DNA of 64,000 bases. Source: Hemicordylus capensis (lineage: Eukaryota > Chordata > Lepidosauria > Squamata > Cordylidae). Below the pieces are notes generated by a model. It was given only the letters and a program-made list of their open reading frames with translations, did no database searches and had not been told where the DNA came from. Positions 43,077 through 55,855 of the stretch are shown here, piece after piece; within the stretch, counting starts at the first letter, position 1, and the number at the start of each line of letters is the position of its first letter. A program made the translations under genes and the position numbers. The DNA lies in contig NC_069670.1 in the NCBI RefSeq assembly GCF_027244095.1, positions 20,883,820 to 20,947,819 on the forward strand, given 5' to 3'.

Positions 43077-45220
43077 TAGGGATGTGCGGTTCGGTCCGGA
43101 TTCGAACCGAACTGGGGGTGGTTCGTTTGAACTGGTTTGTACTGGTTTGGACTGGTTCAGACACATGACAATCGTTAAGATGGTAGCTGGCACCCATGGG
43201 TACCTGTCACCCAAACCCCAAAGCAATCAGACACTCGTACGATTTTTTATGAATTTTTGAAAATTATTTTTATTTTTTTCTCCTAGGATATAATGCGACT
43301 CGAACCAGGCCATGATTTCTTATTGTGGAGCACCCATGGGTGCCAACAACCATGCAAACCCTGAAGCAATCAGACACCCCAATGATTTTTTATGAATATT
43401 TGAATTATTTTAAATTATTTTTCTCTTAGGCTATAATGGGACCCGAACCAGCCCATATCCCCTATTGTGGAGCACCTAGTGGCACAAAAGCGGGGTGGGT
43501 GGTAGACAGGCAGGGGTGCCTACCACCCAAAAAATCCCAAGGCAATTTGACACTCCTCTGATTATTGGTGAATTGTTAAATTATTTTTGAATTCCTCATA
43601 GAGAATAATGAGGATTGCAGCAAATGTATAGCTTCACGTCGGGGGGAAAGGGGTATCGTAGAGTGGAGTGTGGTGGGTGGTAGTTCCTAGGGTGGGCAAG
43701 GAAGCTATCAGAATTATTTGAAAGGAATTGGGCAAAGGGATGATTTTAAAGTGATTTTTAAAGTTTACGCATCTTTTTCTCCATAAAGAAGCATGGAGGT
43801 GTCAGCAAATGTATAGCTTCACGTCGGGGGGGAAAGGGGTGGCCTAGAGTGGTGTGGGGTTGGTCGTAGTGCCGGGTAGGGGCAGGGAAGCTACCTGAAT
43901 TTTTTCAAAGGATTTGGGCAGAGGGCTGATTTTTGGTTAATTGTTGAAGTTTACGCGTCTTTAAGGTTTTTCCTCATAATAAGTTATAATGGAGCTTTCA
44001 GCAGCCCCATAAGTGCACTTGGGGGGTGCTGGGGTGGCCCAGAGCGAGTGGTGGTGTAGTGCACATAGGGTGCCAACCACCCCCATGGGTTTCTAACCCA
44101 TGGGGTACTTGGTTCTGTTGTTTCAAAGGTTTTCTGAGTGTGGATTCTATGATAGCAAATTACAGTGGATTCATGGTGTCTCATTGAAAATCTCATTTGC
44201 TATCATAGAATCCACACTCCCAACCTGAAGCTATACATTTGCTGACACCTCCATGCTTCTTTTTGGAGAAAAAGACGCGTAAACTTTAAAAATCACTTTA
44301 AAATCACCCCTTTCCTCAATTCCTTTCAAATAATTTAGGTAGCTTCCTTGCCCACCCTAGGAACTATCACCCACCACACTCCACTCTACGACACCCCTTT
44401 CCCCCCGACGTGAAGCGATACACCCTTCATTATATCTAATGGGGGAAAACCTTAAAGACACGTAAACTTCAACAATTAACCAAAAATCACCCCTTTGCCC
44501 AATTCCTTTCAAATAATTCAGGTAGCTTCCTTGCCCACCCTAGGAACTACCACCCACCACACTCCGCTCTACGATACCCCTTTCCCCCCGACGTGAAGCT
44601 ATACATTTGCTGCAATCCTCATTATTCTCTATGAGGAATTCAAAAATACTTTAACAATTCACCAATAATCAGAGGAGTGTCAAATTGCCTTGGGATTTTT
44701 TGGGTGGTAGGCACCCCTGCCTGTCTACCAACCACCCTGCATTTGTGCCCCTAGGTGCTCCACAATAGGGGATATGGGCTGGTTCGGGTCCCATTATAGT
44801 CTATGAGAAAAATAATTTAAAATATTTCAAATATTCATAAAAAATCATAGGGGTGTCTGATTGCTTCAGGGTTTGCATGGTTGTTGGCACCCATGGGTGC
44901 TCCACAATAAGGAATCATGGCCTGGTTCGGGTCCTATTATATCCTATGAGAAAAAATAAAAACAATTTTCAAAAATTCATAAAAAATCGTACGAGTGTCT
45001 GATTGCTTTGGGGTTTGGGTGACAGGTACCCCTGGGTGCCAGCTACCATCCTAGCTACTTTTTGAGATCCGAACCAGTTCGGTTCAGATCCGAACCAGTT
45101 CGGATCTGAACCGAACCAAGGGGTGGTTCGGACAAAACCAAAACCGAACCACCGCCTCCTGGTTCAGACCCGGTTCAGATCCGAACCGAACCGGATGAAC
45201 CGGTTTTGTGCACATCCCTA
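43077..45220. mobile_element. 2.1-kb palindromic non-autonomous hAT element
   Basis: Begins TAGGGATGTGCGGTTCGGTC and ends TTTTGTGCACATCCCTA, flanked by CCATTAAT on both sides (43069-43076 and 45221-45228). The whole element folds on itself: ATGTATAGCTTCACGTCGGG (43626) faces CCCGACGTGAAGCTATACAT (44588), and the same motif pair occurs at 43810 and 44228. No coding sequence. The centre (ATTCTATGATAGCAAATTAC near 44145) is the same as in the autonomous element's left palindrome. Confidence 0.9.
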
Positions 45221-45228
45221 CCATTAAT

Positions 45229-46065
45229 GATAATGAAGTACATTTTCATGCATTAAGGATAATGAAGTACATTTTCATACATGTTTTTGCACATTGTTGT
45301 AGAATCTTAACCATGCTGGCATCCTCCTGGACATAGCGGTACCTTTCCTCCTTTTGGGTATACAATCTAACTGGGCTTCTAGTACTGTGATTTTGAGTAA
45401 ACTCCATGCACTCTGTAGCCAAGTGACTCTCCGGATTTTCCCTTTCAGCTTTCTTTTCTCCATACTCCTCATTTTGGAGATGTTTCCTCTTCCAAAATTA
45501 AAAATGTCTGTGTTAGACTTCCTTGGTGATTCTCTCCCTGAATTTGAATCACACTATGGTCACTATTCCATAAAAAGGGTTGATGATACTGACATCACAC
45601 ACCAGGTCCTGGGTGCCACTGCCACTCAGGATTAAGTCCAAGGTCACCTTCTCTCTGGTTGGTTCCAAGACCAACTATTCTAGGGCACAGTTATTCAGCG
45701 TATCTGATTTGACCTCTTTATCATTACCTGACTGAATTTACCCAACCTATGTGTGGGTAATTGAAGTCACCCATTATTACAGCCCTGCCTCTCCTTGATG
45801 CCTCCCTGATTTCCTCCTGCAACTCCCAATCGCTGTCAGCGTTTTGATCCGGAGGGCAATAGCACGTCCCCAGTAGCACGTTCCCTTTCAGGCGTTGTAT
45901 GGGTTTTTGTGTAGGACTCCAGTCCAACTAGGTTTTCTAGCTTGTTAGATTCTATTCCTTCTTTATCATACAGTGCTACTCCACCTCCAAGGTGCCCCTC
46001 CCTGCCTTTTCTATAGAGATTATATCTAGGTATAAGTGTCTCACTGGTTCTCACTGTTCCACCAT
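45229..46065 (-). mobile_element. CR1 5' part (endonuclease), duplicate arm
   Basis: Minus frames give TCYCPPDQNADSDWELQEEI, VIMGDFNYPHIGWVNS (the endonuclease GDFN motif) and RRVTWLQSAWSLLKITVLEA. Confidence 0.8.
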
Positions 46066-46102
46066 GCTTCTGTTGTTTATGTGGCTTCTCTCCAGTGTAG
46101 GT
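46066..46102 (-). pseudogene. zinc-finger remnant in the duplicate arm
   Basis: Minus strand reads TYTGEKPHKQQ, an inter-finger linker identical to 52259-52295. Confidence 0.7.
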
Positions 46103-46590
46103 TATAGTGGTGTGCATGAAACTGCGGAGATGCAGTTTGACGCTGGGGGCAGTGGTTCTTAAAGGGTGGGGAAGGGTGCACTTACCCCTCCCTCCGCTTT
46201 TCCCCCACTGGAGCTCCATTTTTAACAAAACCCCTGGGGCAGCAGCATACCTTCCTGTCACCCATTCCCCTGTTCTTGGCCGGGAAAAGCCTCTGCGCAT
46301 GGACTCTTATAGCATGTACATAATGAGCGCACATCGTGATGGGCACATGCGCTACTTCCGGCCTTTTCCAAGCAAGAATGAGGAAAGGGGTAGAAGGGAG
46401 GAACACTGCTGCTCCATGTGTTTTTGCTAAAAATGGAGCGCCGGGGGGGGGGGAGCAGAGGGAGGGGTAAGTGCACCCTCCTCTGCCCTTAAAGAACCAC
46501 CACACCACCGGTGCTGAATCTTTGAGCCAGCACCAACTTTGAAGGCACCACCTCTAGAATGGCCTCCGCACTGGTTCATGAACGTCCCTA
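46103..46590. mobile_element. 0.5-kb hAT-like MITE, duplicate arm
   Basis: TATAGTGGTGTGCATGAAAC at one end and GGTTCATGAACGTCCCTA at the other; imperfect internal palindrome with CTCCATTTTTA near each arm. Same element as 51758-52259 in inverse. Confidence 0.7.
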
Positions 46591-46604
46591 GTGGGTTCTA
46601 TGGT
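46591..46604 (-). pseudogene. zinc-finger scrap at the edge of the inserted block
   Basis: Minus strand ACCATAGAACCCAC is the H-R-T-H part of a finger, as left of the MITE at 51757. It shows the block was copied from the zinc-finger locus. Confidence 0.65.
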
Positions 46605-46605
46605 G

Positions 46606-46800
46606 GGTTAGGTCCAGGGTCATCTTCTCCCCAGTTGTTCTAAGGCACAGTCATTTAGTGTATCTAGATATCGGGCCTCTTTGACCCAGATGGGAATTTG
46701 CCCACTCCAAGAGAGGGTGGTTCAAGACACCCATTTTCACAACTCTGTCTCTCCTGGATGCCTCCCTGATTTCCTCCTTCAGAATGTTGTCTAAGAGGGT
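46606..46800 (-). mobile_element. CR1 endonuclease fragment, right of the inserted block
   Basis: Reverse complement has GAGGAAATCAGGGAGGCATC and CAGAGTTGTGAAAATGGGTG; same CR1 copy as 40985-41240. Confidence 0.6.
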
Positions 46801-47700
46801 TTAAAGCTGGTTCTATTTGCATCTGCAAAGGAGGGAGGTTGGGAAAGGGTCTGATGGAGGAGCGGCCAAACTGGCCAGGTCTGATCCTTCCCCACCTATC
46901 GGAAGCTTGAGTTCAATGCAATTGGGGTACAGAGAACAGATGAGAAATTGGGGGGCGCTGATGGCACGTGTGGGAGAGAACTGATGGGAGAGTCCAGCTC
47001 TCTGGCCAATTCTGTCTCCAGTCCCAATGGATATCTCAGCAGATCACTTGGATGGTTCTCGAGGGGCAGGGTCTTCCCACTTCTCCCTGGGGTGTCATCT
47101 GTGAAACCTCTTGCCCATCTTTGGGGTTCTGGCCCATCTAGAGTTGTCAGGTGTCCATCAAGTTGTCCTCTGGTGTTCAGCAGGGTTAACTCTTGCACCC
47201 CACTGTTTTGGGACAGGCCTGGAGAGCGGCTAGTGTCATGTGAAGTGTTCTCTGGCCTTGATAGATGAGCAACAAAAAGACCATATCTCTGTCCTGGCCT
47301 TTAGGGCTGGCCTCATTGATGTTGATGGGAGGAGGGAGGGAGGAGCACTCTTACTTCTAATACAAACAAGAGCTGCCCAAAGGCCTGGAGGATGCAACAA
47401 TTAGCACCATTACAAGAGTGAATTGCTTCCTGCTAATGTCTGCCCAGTACGTCTTGGAAACATCTAGCCGGTAACAAGCTGGCACTTTGCTTGAATCTAA
47501 AACATGAGCACAGTTGCTAGAAGCCTTGTAGAGAGGAGGAGGCTTTAACATCTGCTTTCCATAGACAGTGGCTGCCCAATGGTGAGAGCCTGTGTGGTTG
47601 CTGTCTGCTGTGGTCAGCTTGCCAGCCTGTGTGCCCCCTAGCGTGTGGGGCTGTGGCTGCCCTGCAGGTTTGTATGTGCAGGATCGGGGCCAGAGGGGGT
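46801..47700. other. no gene recognised
   Basis: May include the 5' part of the L2-like element that follows; nothing coding is supported. Confidence 0.4.
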
Positions 47701-48940
47701 GAGTCAGCAGTTCCTGAGGGTCAGCTTCTCAGATTAGCTGTCTTTCTGGGCTTATAAATGGACAGCTGGCCTGGGGCGTTGGGCCTGCCACTGGTGGGGT
47801 CACACCGAAGGGGCAACACTAAAGGGGGTAGCCCCTGAGACAGCCACTTCGGGGGGCGACTAGGGCCAGGACCTGATGATATTTGTTTGGCTTCTGTAGT
47901 TTTCAGATCCTGGCTGTTCCAGATGTGTCTTGTTTTGTCTGGGGATGGGGAGACAGGGGTTGTGTCCACTGACTGTGGGGTGGCTATTATGGGGTGGTGG
48001 GGAATAGAGGAAGTAAATTTGGCAGGTCAGCGCATTGTTACAGGGGAAGGGAAGTCGGAAATCTATGAGCTGTTTTCCCTTCCAGCTGCCCTGCCAGCTC
48101 TTTGATCTTGGGGAGCAGTGTGGACCTCCCACCGACCCTTACCTTGCTCCTCTGTAGTGCCAGGTCTGTCCAGAATAAGTCGGAAACCATCCATGATCTG
48201 AATCTGGAGGAAGGGGCAGACCTGGTATGTATTACAGAGACTTGTTTGGGGGAGGCTGGTGGCCCAGTCTGGTCCCAGCTTCTTCCTCCAGGGTATTCTG
48301 TTGAGGAGCAAGTGCGGGGACATGGGCAGGGAGGTGGAGTGGCTGGGGTCTATAAGAATAACCTCTCCCTGACCAGGATCCCTGGGGAAGTGCCTGACCA
48401 GACTGAATGTGTGTACCTAAATTTGGGGACCAGGGATAGACTTGGACTTCTCTTGGTGTACCGTTCACCCCCCTGCCCAATGGAGTTCCTTACTGAGCTG
48501 ACGGACATGGTCTCAGGTGTCTCCCAGGGTTGTGGTCCTGGGGGGTCTTCAATGTCTACTTTGGGAGCAATTTGTCTGGAGCTGCTCAGGAGTTCATAGT
48601 GGCCATGACGACTATGGGCCTATCCCAAAGGCTCTTTGGACCAACGCAAATTGCAATTGGTCACTTCTTGCTGAAATAAGAGCCTCCCCATCTCTTACAA
48701 CTTTTAAAAGGGCAGTCAAGATGCATTTGTTCACCTAGGCTTGTAATTAGTTATTGTTTTACTTGTTTTAATAGTTTTGACTTTTTAAATTTAAATTGTT
48801 GAAATGTCTCAATCTTTATTGGTTGTTTTTATTGTTTTGTAAACCGCCCAGAGAACTTGTGTTTTGGGCGGTATAAAAATATTTATTTTATTTTATTTTA
48901 TTTTATTTTATTTTATTTTATTATTCGATCCTTAGATAAA
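47701..48940 (+). mobile_element. L2-like LINE, internally deleted
   Basis: The frame at 48102-48599 carries the N-terminal endonuclease: LLCSARSVQNKSETIHDLNL, DLVCITETCLGEAGG, GGGVAGVYKNNLS and LLVYRSPPCPMEFLTELTDM. Near 48640 the sequence jumps to the 3' end (CTTACAACTTTTAAAAGGGC, GAACTTGTGTTTTGGGCGGT) and a (TTTTA)n tail to 48922. The polymerase is missing. Confidence 0.75.
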
Positions 48941-49332
48941 TAAATAAAGCCAGCCAGTGAAGGTCCTGGTTCTGTAATCTGCAAGGTCACTGAGGCATGT
49001 TGCTCAGCTTCCAAACTATTAGCTTTTTCAAACAGCAAGATTCTTGGTTGTTGACCATAGTCCTTTGGTGGGGGCAACTTATAAGAGAGTACAAAATACA
49101 AGTATAAATTGGATGTTAATAACAATATTTCATAAGGCATTGCTAAGGAAATGAATAGATTAACAGGTTTAGCTCAGTAGTTTCAGTAAGCAGTTCAGAG
49201 CCCATGTTGTTTCTCAAGGAGAAGAGACACATGCAGACAGGATCTGGGCCATTGGCTCGTGACAATAGGGTCTCCTTCAGTTTCCTTTTCTATCCCAGGC
49301 TCTAACTAGTTTTCTCTTTCGGGGTACTGCAG
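48941..49332. other. intron upstream of the zinc-finger exon
   Basis: No coding feature. Ends in TTTCGGGGTACTGCAG, a usable acceptor. No KRAB or SCAN exon was seen upstream in the window. Confidence 0.5.
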
Positions 49333-51757
49333 GTAAATGTTGGCAGAGGAAGAATGATAGAAACCCAATGGATGGAGCTGCTAGATGGGGGAAAAGGAAA
49401 CAAGAGAGACTAAAAACTGGAGAAAACTGGGAGAACAGGAATGAATCCAATGCTTTTCAGCATGTAATCCGGCAAATAACGGAGCAAGCAGGAGAAAAAA
49501 GCCTGTGTCCTCCGTGTAGGAAAAGCTCCTCTACTGAACCCAGCTTTCAATCTTAGAAGGAAATGAAAGCAAGGAAGAAACTACATACATGCCTGGAGTG
49601 TGGAAAGAGCTTCAGCCAGAGAGCACATCTTATTATACACCACAGAACCCACACTGGGGAGAAACCACATGATTGCTTGGAGTGTGGAAAGAGCTTCAGC
49701 CAGAGAGCACACCTTATTGTACACCATAGAACCCACACTGGGGAGAAACCCCATAAATGCCTGGAGTGTGGAAAGAGCTTCAGCACAAGTGGATATCTTA
49801 TTATACACCATAGAACCCACACTGGGGAGAAACCACATAAATGCCTGGAGTGTGGAAAGTGCTTCAGCCGGAGAGCAGATCTTATTGTCCACCATAGAAC
49901 CCACACTGGGGAGAAGCCACATAAATGTCTGGAGTGCGGAAAGAGCTTCAGAACGAGACCGCAACTTACTGTGCACCATAGAACCCACACTGGGGAGAAA
50001 CCACATAAATGCCTGGAGTGTGGAAAGAGCTTCAACCGAAGAACACATCTTATTGTACACCATAGAACCCACACTGGGGATAAACCACATAAATGCCTGG
50101 AGTGTGGAAAGAGCTTCAGCCGGAGAGCACATCTTATTGTACACCATAGAACCCACACTGGGGAGAAAACACATAAATTCCTGGAATGTGGAAAGAACTT
50201 CAGCACGAGTGCAGAATTTACTATACACCACAGAACCCACACTGGGGAGAAACCACATAAATGCCTGGAGTGTGGAAAGAGTTTCAGCCAGAGAGTACAT
50301 CTTATTGTACACCATAGAACCCACACTGGGGAGAAGCCACATAAATGCCTAGAGTGTGGAAAGAGCTTCAGCACAGGTGCCCATCTTATTATACACCATA
50401 GAACCCACACTGGGGAGAAACCACATAAATGCCTGGAGTGTGGAAAGAGCTTCAGCACAAGTGCACATCTTATTATACACCATAGAATCCACACTGGGGA
50501 GAAACCACATAAGTGCCTGGAATGTGGAAAGAGCTTCAGCACAAGTAGAAAACTTACTATACATCACAGAACCCACACTGGGGAAAAACCACATAAATGC
50601 CTGGAATGTGGAAAGAGCTTCAGTTGGAGAGCACATCTTACTGTACACTGTAGAAGAACACACACTGGGGAGAAACCACATAAATGCCCAGAGTGTGGAA
50701 AGAGCTTCAGCACGAGTGGAGAACTTATTGTTCACCACAGAACCCACACTGGGGAAAAACCACATAAATGCCTGGAGTGTGGAAAGAGCTTCAGCACGAG
50801 TGGAGAACTTACTGTACACCACAGAACCCACACTGGGGAGAAACCACATAAATGCCCGGAGTGTGGAAAGTGCTTCAGCCGGAGAGCACATCTTATTGTA
50901 CACCATAGAACCCACACTGGGGAGAAGCCTCATAAATGCCTGGAGTGTGGAAAGAGCTTCAGCACAAGAGGAGCTCTGACTGTACACCACAGAACCCACA
51001 CTGGAGAGAAACCATATAAGTGCCTGGAATGTGGAAAGAGCTTCAGCACAAGTACAAAACTTACTATACACCACAGAACCCACACTGGGGAGAAACCACA
51101 TAAATGCATTGAGTGTGGAAAGAGCTTCAGCACAAGTGGAGAACTTACTGTACACCACAGAACCCACACTGGAGAGAAACCACATAAATGCCTGGAGTGT
51201 GGAAAGAGCTTCAGCACAAGAAGAGCTCTTACTGTACACCACAGAGCCCACTCTGGGGAGAAACCAGATAAGTGCCTTTAATGTGGAAAGAGCTTCAGAA
51301 CAAGTAGAAAACTTACTATACACCACAGAACCCACTCTGGAGAAAAACCACATAAATGCTTGGAGTGTGGAAAGAACTTCAGCCAGACAGCACATCTTAC
51401 TGTACACTGTAGAACACACACTGGGGAGAAACCACATAAATGGCCAGAGTGTGGAAATGTAGCTTCAGCACAATTGGTGAACTTATTGTACACCACAGAA
51501 CCCACACTGGGGAGAAACCATATAAATGCTGTGAGTGTGGAAAGAGATTCAGCACGAGTGGAGAAATTACTGTACACCACAGAACCCACACCGGGGAGAA
51601 ACTGCATAAATGCCTGGAGTGTGGAAAGAGCTTCAGCCAGATTGGAAATCTGCAAACACAACAGAGAACCTACACTTGGGAGAAACCACATACATGGTTG
51701 GAGTGTAGAAAATGCTTCAGCCAGAAAGCACATCTTACTGTACACCATAGAACCCAC
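49333..51757 (+). pseudogene. C2H2 zinc-finger exon, 26 finger units, broken
   Basis: Last exon of a tandem zinc-finger gene, a presumed sequence-specific DNA-binding nuclear protein. After the acceptor a linker region stays open to a TAG at 49554-49556. From ATG 49563 a 572-residue frame holds 20 fingers of the form [18 protein letters not shown] with TGEKPHK linkers, 84 bp each. Finger 8 has lost a cysteine (HKFLEC) and finger 13 has one extra residue. A TAA at 51279-51281 ends the frame where CTGGAG is expected. Six more finger units follow, with a frame change near 51455, and the array is cut by a MITE at 51758. Units differ mainly at the base-contact positions (QRAH, TSGE, TRGA, TSTK), so the array expanded recently. 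It could still yield a 20-finger protein from 49563, but the downstream damage suggests decay. Confidence 0.85.
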
Positions 51758-52259
51758 TAGGGATGTTCATGAACCAGTCCGGAGGCCATTCTAGAGGTGG
51801 TGCTTCAAAGGTGGTGCTTTCAAAGTTGGTGCTGGCTCAAAGGTTCAGCGCCACTGGTGTGGTGGTTCTTTAAGGGCAGTGGAGGGCGCACTTACCCCTC
51901 CCTCTGCTTCCCCTCCCCCCCAGCGCTCCATTTTTAGCAAAAACACATGGAGCAGCAGTGTTCCTCCCTTCTACCCCTTTCCTCATTCTTGCTTGGAAAT
52001 GGCCGGAAGTAGTACATGCGCCCATCACGATGTGCGATCAGTATGTAGATGCTATGAGTGCATGCGCAGGGGCTTTTCCCGGCCAAGAACAGGGGAATGG
52101 GTGACAGGAAGGTATGCTGCTGCCCCATGGGTTTTGTTAAAAATGGAGCTCCAGTGGGGGAAAAGTGGAGGGAGGGGTAAGTGCACCCTTCCCCACCCTT
52201 TAAGAACCACTGCCCCCAGCATCAAACTGCATCTCCACAGTTTCATGCACACCACTATA
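51758..52259. mobile_element. 0.5-kb hAT-like MITE inside the finger array
   Basis: TAGGGATGTTCATGAACC at the left, GTTTCATGCACACCACTATA at the right. Finger sequence resumes directly after it (AACCTACACTGGAGAG), with AACCCAC/AACCTAC repeated at the two junctions, a degraded target duplication. Confidence 0.75.
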
Positions 52260-52295
52260 ACCTACACTGGAGAGAAACCACATAAACAACAGAAG
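52259..52295 (+). pseudogene. finger remnant between MITE and CR1
   Basis: Reads TYTGEKPHKQQ, a linker and the start of a finger, then joins CR1 sequence. Confidence 0.7.
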
Positions 52296-54399
52296 CATGG
52301 TGGAACAGTGAGAACCAGTGAGACACTGTTATCCCTGGATATAATCTCTATAGAAAAGGCAGGGAGGGGCGCCTTGGAGGTGGAGTAGCACTGTATGCTA
52401 AAGAAGGAATAGAATCTAACAAGCTAGAAAACCTTGTTGGACTGGAGTCCTCCACAGAAACCCATACAACGCCTGAAAGGGAACGTGCTACTGGGGATGT
52501 GCTATTGCCCTCCGGATCAAAACACTGACAGCGACTGGGAGTTGCAGGAGGAAATCAGGGAGGCATCAAGGAGAGGCAGGGCTGTAATAATGGGTGACTT
52601 CAATTACCCACACATAGGCTGGGTAAATTCAGTTATGTAATGACAAAGAGGTCAAATCAGATACGCTGAATAACTGTGCCCTAGAAGGGTTGGTTTTGGA
52701 ACCAACCAGAGAGAAGGTGACCTTGGACTTAATCCTGAGTGGCAGTGGCACCCAGGACCTGGTATGTGATGTCAGTATCATCAACCCTTTTTAGCGAACA
52801 GTGACAATAGTGTGATCAAATACAGCATACATACGGGGAGAGAATCACCAAGGAAGTCTAACACAGACATTTTTAATTTTGGAAGAGGAAACTTCTCCAA
52901 AATGAGGAGTATGGAGAAAAGAAAGCTGAAAGGGAAAATCAGGAGAGTCACTTGGCTACAGAGTGCATGGAGTTTACTCAAAATCACAATACTAGAAGCC
53001 CAGTTAGATTGTATATGCAAAAGGAGGAAAGGTACCGCTATGTCCAGGAGGATGCCAGCATGGTTAAGATTCTACAACAATGTGCAAAAACATGTATGAA
53101 AATGTACTTCATTATCCTTAATGCATGAAAATGTACTTCATTATCATTAATGGATTCTGAATACAGAAACTGGATCCCCTGTGTACCAAACACAGATCAA
53201 GTGCAATTTAGCCATCCAGAGCATGGCTAGAAGTTCAAACTCTCCAGCTCACTAGGAAGCCATAAAAGGGAAGAAGACTTCCTTCCGAAATTGGAAGGCC
53301 TGTCCAAATGAAGAGAACAGAAAGGAACACAAACTCTGACCAAAGAAATGCAAGGTGACAATAAGGGAGGCAAAAAGAGAGTTTGAGGAACATTTAGCTA
53401 AAAAAGTCAAGGGGAATAACAAAAACTTCTTTAATTGCATCAGAAAGAGGAAACCTGCCAGGGAGGTGGTTGGACCATTAGACAATGACGGAGTGAAAGG
53501 GATTACTAAGGAGGATATGGAGGTTGCAGAGAAGCTAAATGAGTTCTTTGCCTCCATCTTCATGGCAGAGGATACTGAGCATATACCTTTTTCTGAACCA
53601 GGCTTTTCAGGGATGGAGGCTAAAGAACTGAGTCAGATAGAAGTGACAAGAGATGATGTTGTAAACTGTCTGGAAAAACTGAAAACTAGCAAATCGCCGG
53701 GGCTGGATGGCATCCATCCAAGAGTCCTTAAAGAATTCAAATGTGAAATTGCCAACCTCTTTGCAAAAATATATAACTTATCCCTATAATCAGGCTGTGT
53801 ACCAGAGGACTAGAAAGTAGCAAATGCAACACCTATTTTCAAAAAGGGGTAATCCAGGAAATTACAGGCCGGTTAGCTTAACATCTGTTCTAGGCAAATT
53901 GATGGAAAGCATCCTCAAGGATAAAATTGTAAAGCACATAGAAGAACAGGCCCTGCTGGGGGAGAACCAGCATGACTTCTGCAAAGGGAAATCTTTCCTC
54001 ATGAAGTTCCTCATCAAAGACTCCTGAGGAAACTTTGCAGTCATGGGATAAGTGGATAAGTACATGTGTGGATTGCGAACTGGTTGAAAGAGAGGAAACA
54101 GAGGGTAGGTATAAATGGAGAGTTTTCACAATGAAGGGAAGTAAGAATTGGGGTCCCCCAGGGACTGGTGTACTGGGACTGGTGCTTTTTAATTTATTCA
54201 TGAATGATCTAGAAGCAGGGTTAAGCAGCGAAGTGGCTAAATTTGCAGACAATACCAAACTCTTTTGGGTAGTGAAATCCATAACTGATTGCGAAGAGCT
54301 CCAAAACGATCTCTCCAAACTGGGTGAGTAGGCGACAAAGTGGCAAATGCGGTTCAAGTGTAAAGTGATGCACATTGGGACGAAGAACCCCAACTTCAA

Positions 54400-54403
54400 G
54401 TAT

Positions 54404-54434
<31 letters not shown>

Positions 54435-54820
54435 ATTTTATTACGGCCATTGGCCAGCAGAAATAGGAGTAACAAATATACTCAATACAATGATCAATAA
54501 AACAATGCTAAAACACAATAAAACGGGATACAATCACTCATAATAAATTACTTAAAAACAATAGACAGCTCTTGCAATTAAGCACTTAATAGGGACCTTA
54601 ACCTAATGGCAATGTAGAAAAATTTAGCCACGATTGTTGTAATCCCGGGGCTTGAATCCTCGAGGCAGTAATGTGTTTAAAAGAGCTCACACCTTCCGGG
54701 AAATTTGAATAATAGAGGTGAAATAAGTTCTTCTCTAGCATCCCGATATAAAGAGCAATATAGCAATACATGGGTGACAGTTTCCAGGAGGCCAACGCCA
54801 GAAGGGCAGAAAACAAGAGA
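54400..54820 (-). mobile_element. reversed LINE tail with (ATC)n end, first copy
   Basis: Starts in an ATC microsatellite at 54405-54432, then TTTTATTACGGCCATTGGCC. The minus strand carries the VTHVLLYCS motif. Confidence 0.65.
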
Positions 54821-55496
54821 TGATGTTGTAAACTGTCTGGAAAAACTGAAAACTAGCAAATCGCCAGGGCTGGATGGCATCCATCCAAGAGTCCTTAAAG
54901 AACTCAAATGTGAAATTGCCAACCTCCTTGCAAAAATGTATAACTTATCCCTACAATCAGGCTGTGTACCAGAGGACTAGAAAGTAGCAAATGCAACACC
55001 TATTTTCAAAAAGGGGTAATCCAGGAAATTACAGGCCGGTTATCTTAACGTCTGTTCTAGGCAAATTGATGGAAAGCATCCTCAAGGATAAAATTGTAAA
55101 GCACATAGAAGAAGAGGCCCTGCTGGGGGAGAACCAGCATGGCTTCTGCAAAGGGAAATCTTTCCTCATGAAGCTTTTGGAGTTCTTTGAGAGTGTCAAC
55201 AAGTGTGTGGATCAAGGTGATCCAGTTGACATAGTCTACCTGGACTTGCAAAAAGCTTTCGACAAAGTTCCTCATCAAAGACTTCTGAGGAAACTTAGCA
55301 GTCATGGGATAAGGGGACAAGTACATGTGTGGATTGCGAACTGGTTGAAAGACAGGAAACAGAGGGTAGGTATAAATGGAGAGTTTTCACAATGGAGGGA
55401 AGTAAAAATTGGGGTTCCCCAGGAACTGGTCTACTGGGACTGGTGCTTTTTAATTTATTCATAAATGATCTAGAAGCAGGGGTAAGCAGCGAGGTG

Positions 55497-55855
55497 AGCC
55501 ATCATGGTTGTAATCCCGATGCTTGAATCCGCGAGGCAGTATTATGTATAAAAGAGCTCACACCTTCCGGGAAATGTGAGTAACAGAGGGGAAATAAGTT
55601 CTTCTCTAGCATCCCGATATAAAGAGCAATATAGCAATACATGGGTGACAGTTTCCAGGAGGCCAAAGCCACAAGGGCAGAAAACCGCAACAGGATGATC
55701 TTTAGCAAACCTCCTTTCCAAAAGAGAAGAGGGCAAGACATTAAACTGGGCCCGAGCAAATGAAACCCGAAATTTAGAAAAATGCAGCGTCGTTAAGTAG
55801 TTAGCACCTCTATCTCCCCAAGGTGGCAAAATCCCAAATTGTAAAGGGGACAAAA
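55497..55855 (-). mobile_element. reversed LINE tail, second copy
   Basis: Minus frame FCPCGFGLLETVTHVLLYCS then LYRDAREELISPLLLTFPG. Same insertion as at 41575 in the inverted duplicate. Confidence 0.7.

Larger units (their letters stand above)
41241..46605. repeat. 5.4-kb inverted duplicate of the zinc-finger/CR1 locus
   Basis: From right to left it repeats, in inverse, the order at 51.74-56.17 kb: finger piece, MITE, finger piece, CR1 5' part, CR1 polymerase, reversed LINE tail, CR1 3' part. It is flanked by GGATTAGGTCCAGGGTCGTC (41211) and GGGTTAGGTCCAGGGTCATC (46605), near-identical 26-bp stretches of the host CR1, as in a target duplication. Confidence 0.75.

Noticed and set aside
49553-51757. 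Long minus-strand frames (329, 362, 253 codons) across the finger array
   Set aside because: They are antisense shadows of the 84-bp finger repeat; their residues repeat with the same 28-codon period and show no own family features.
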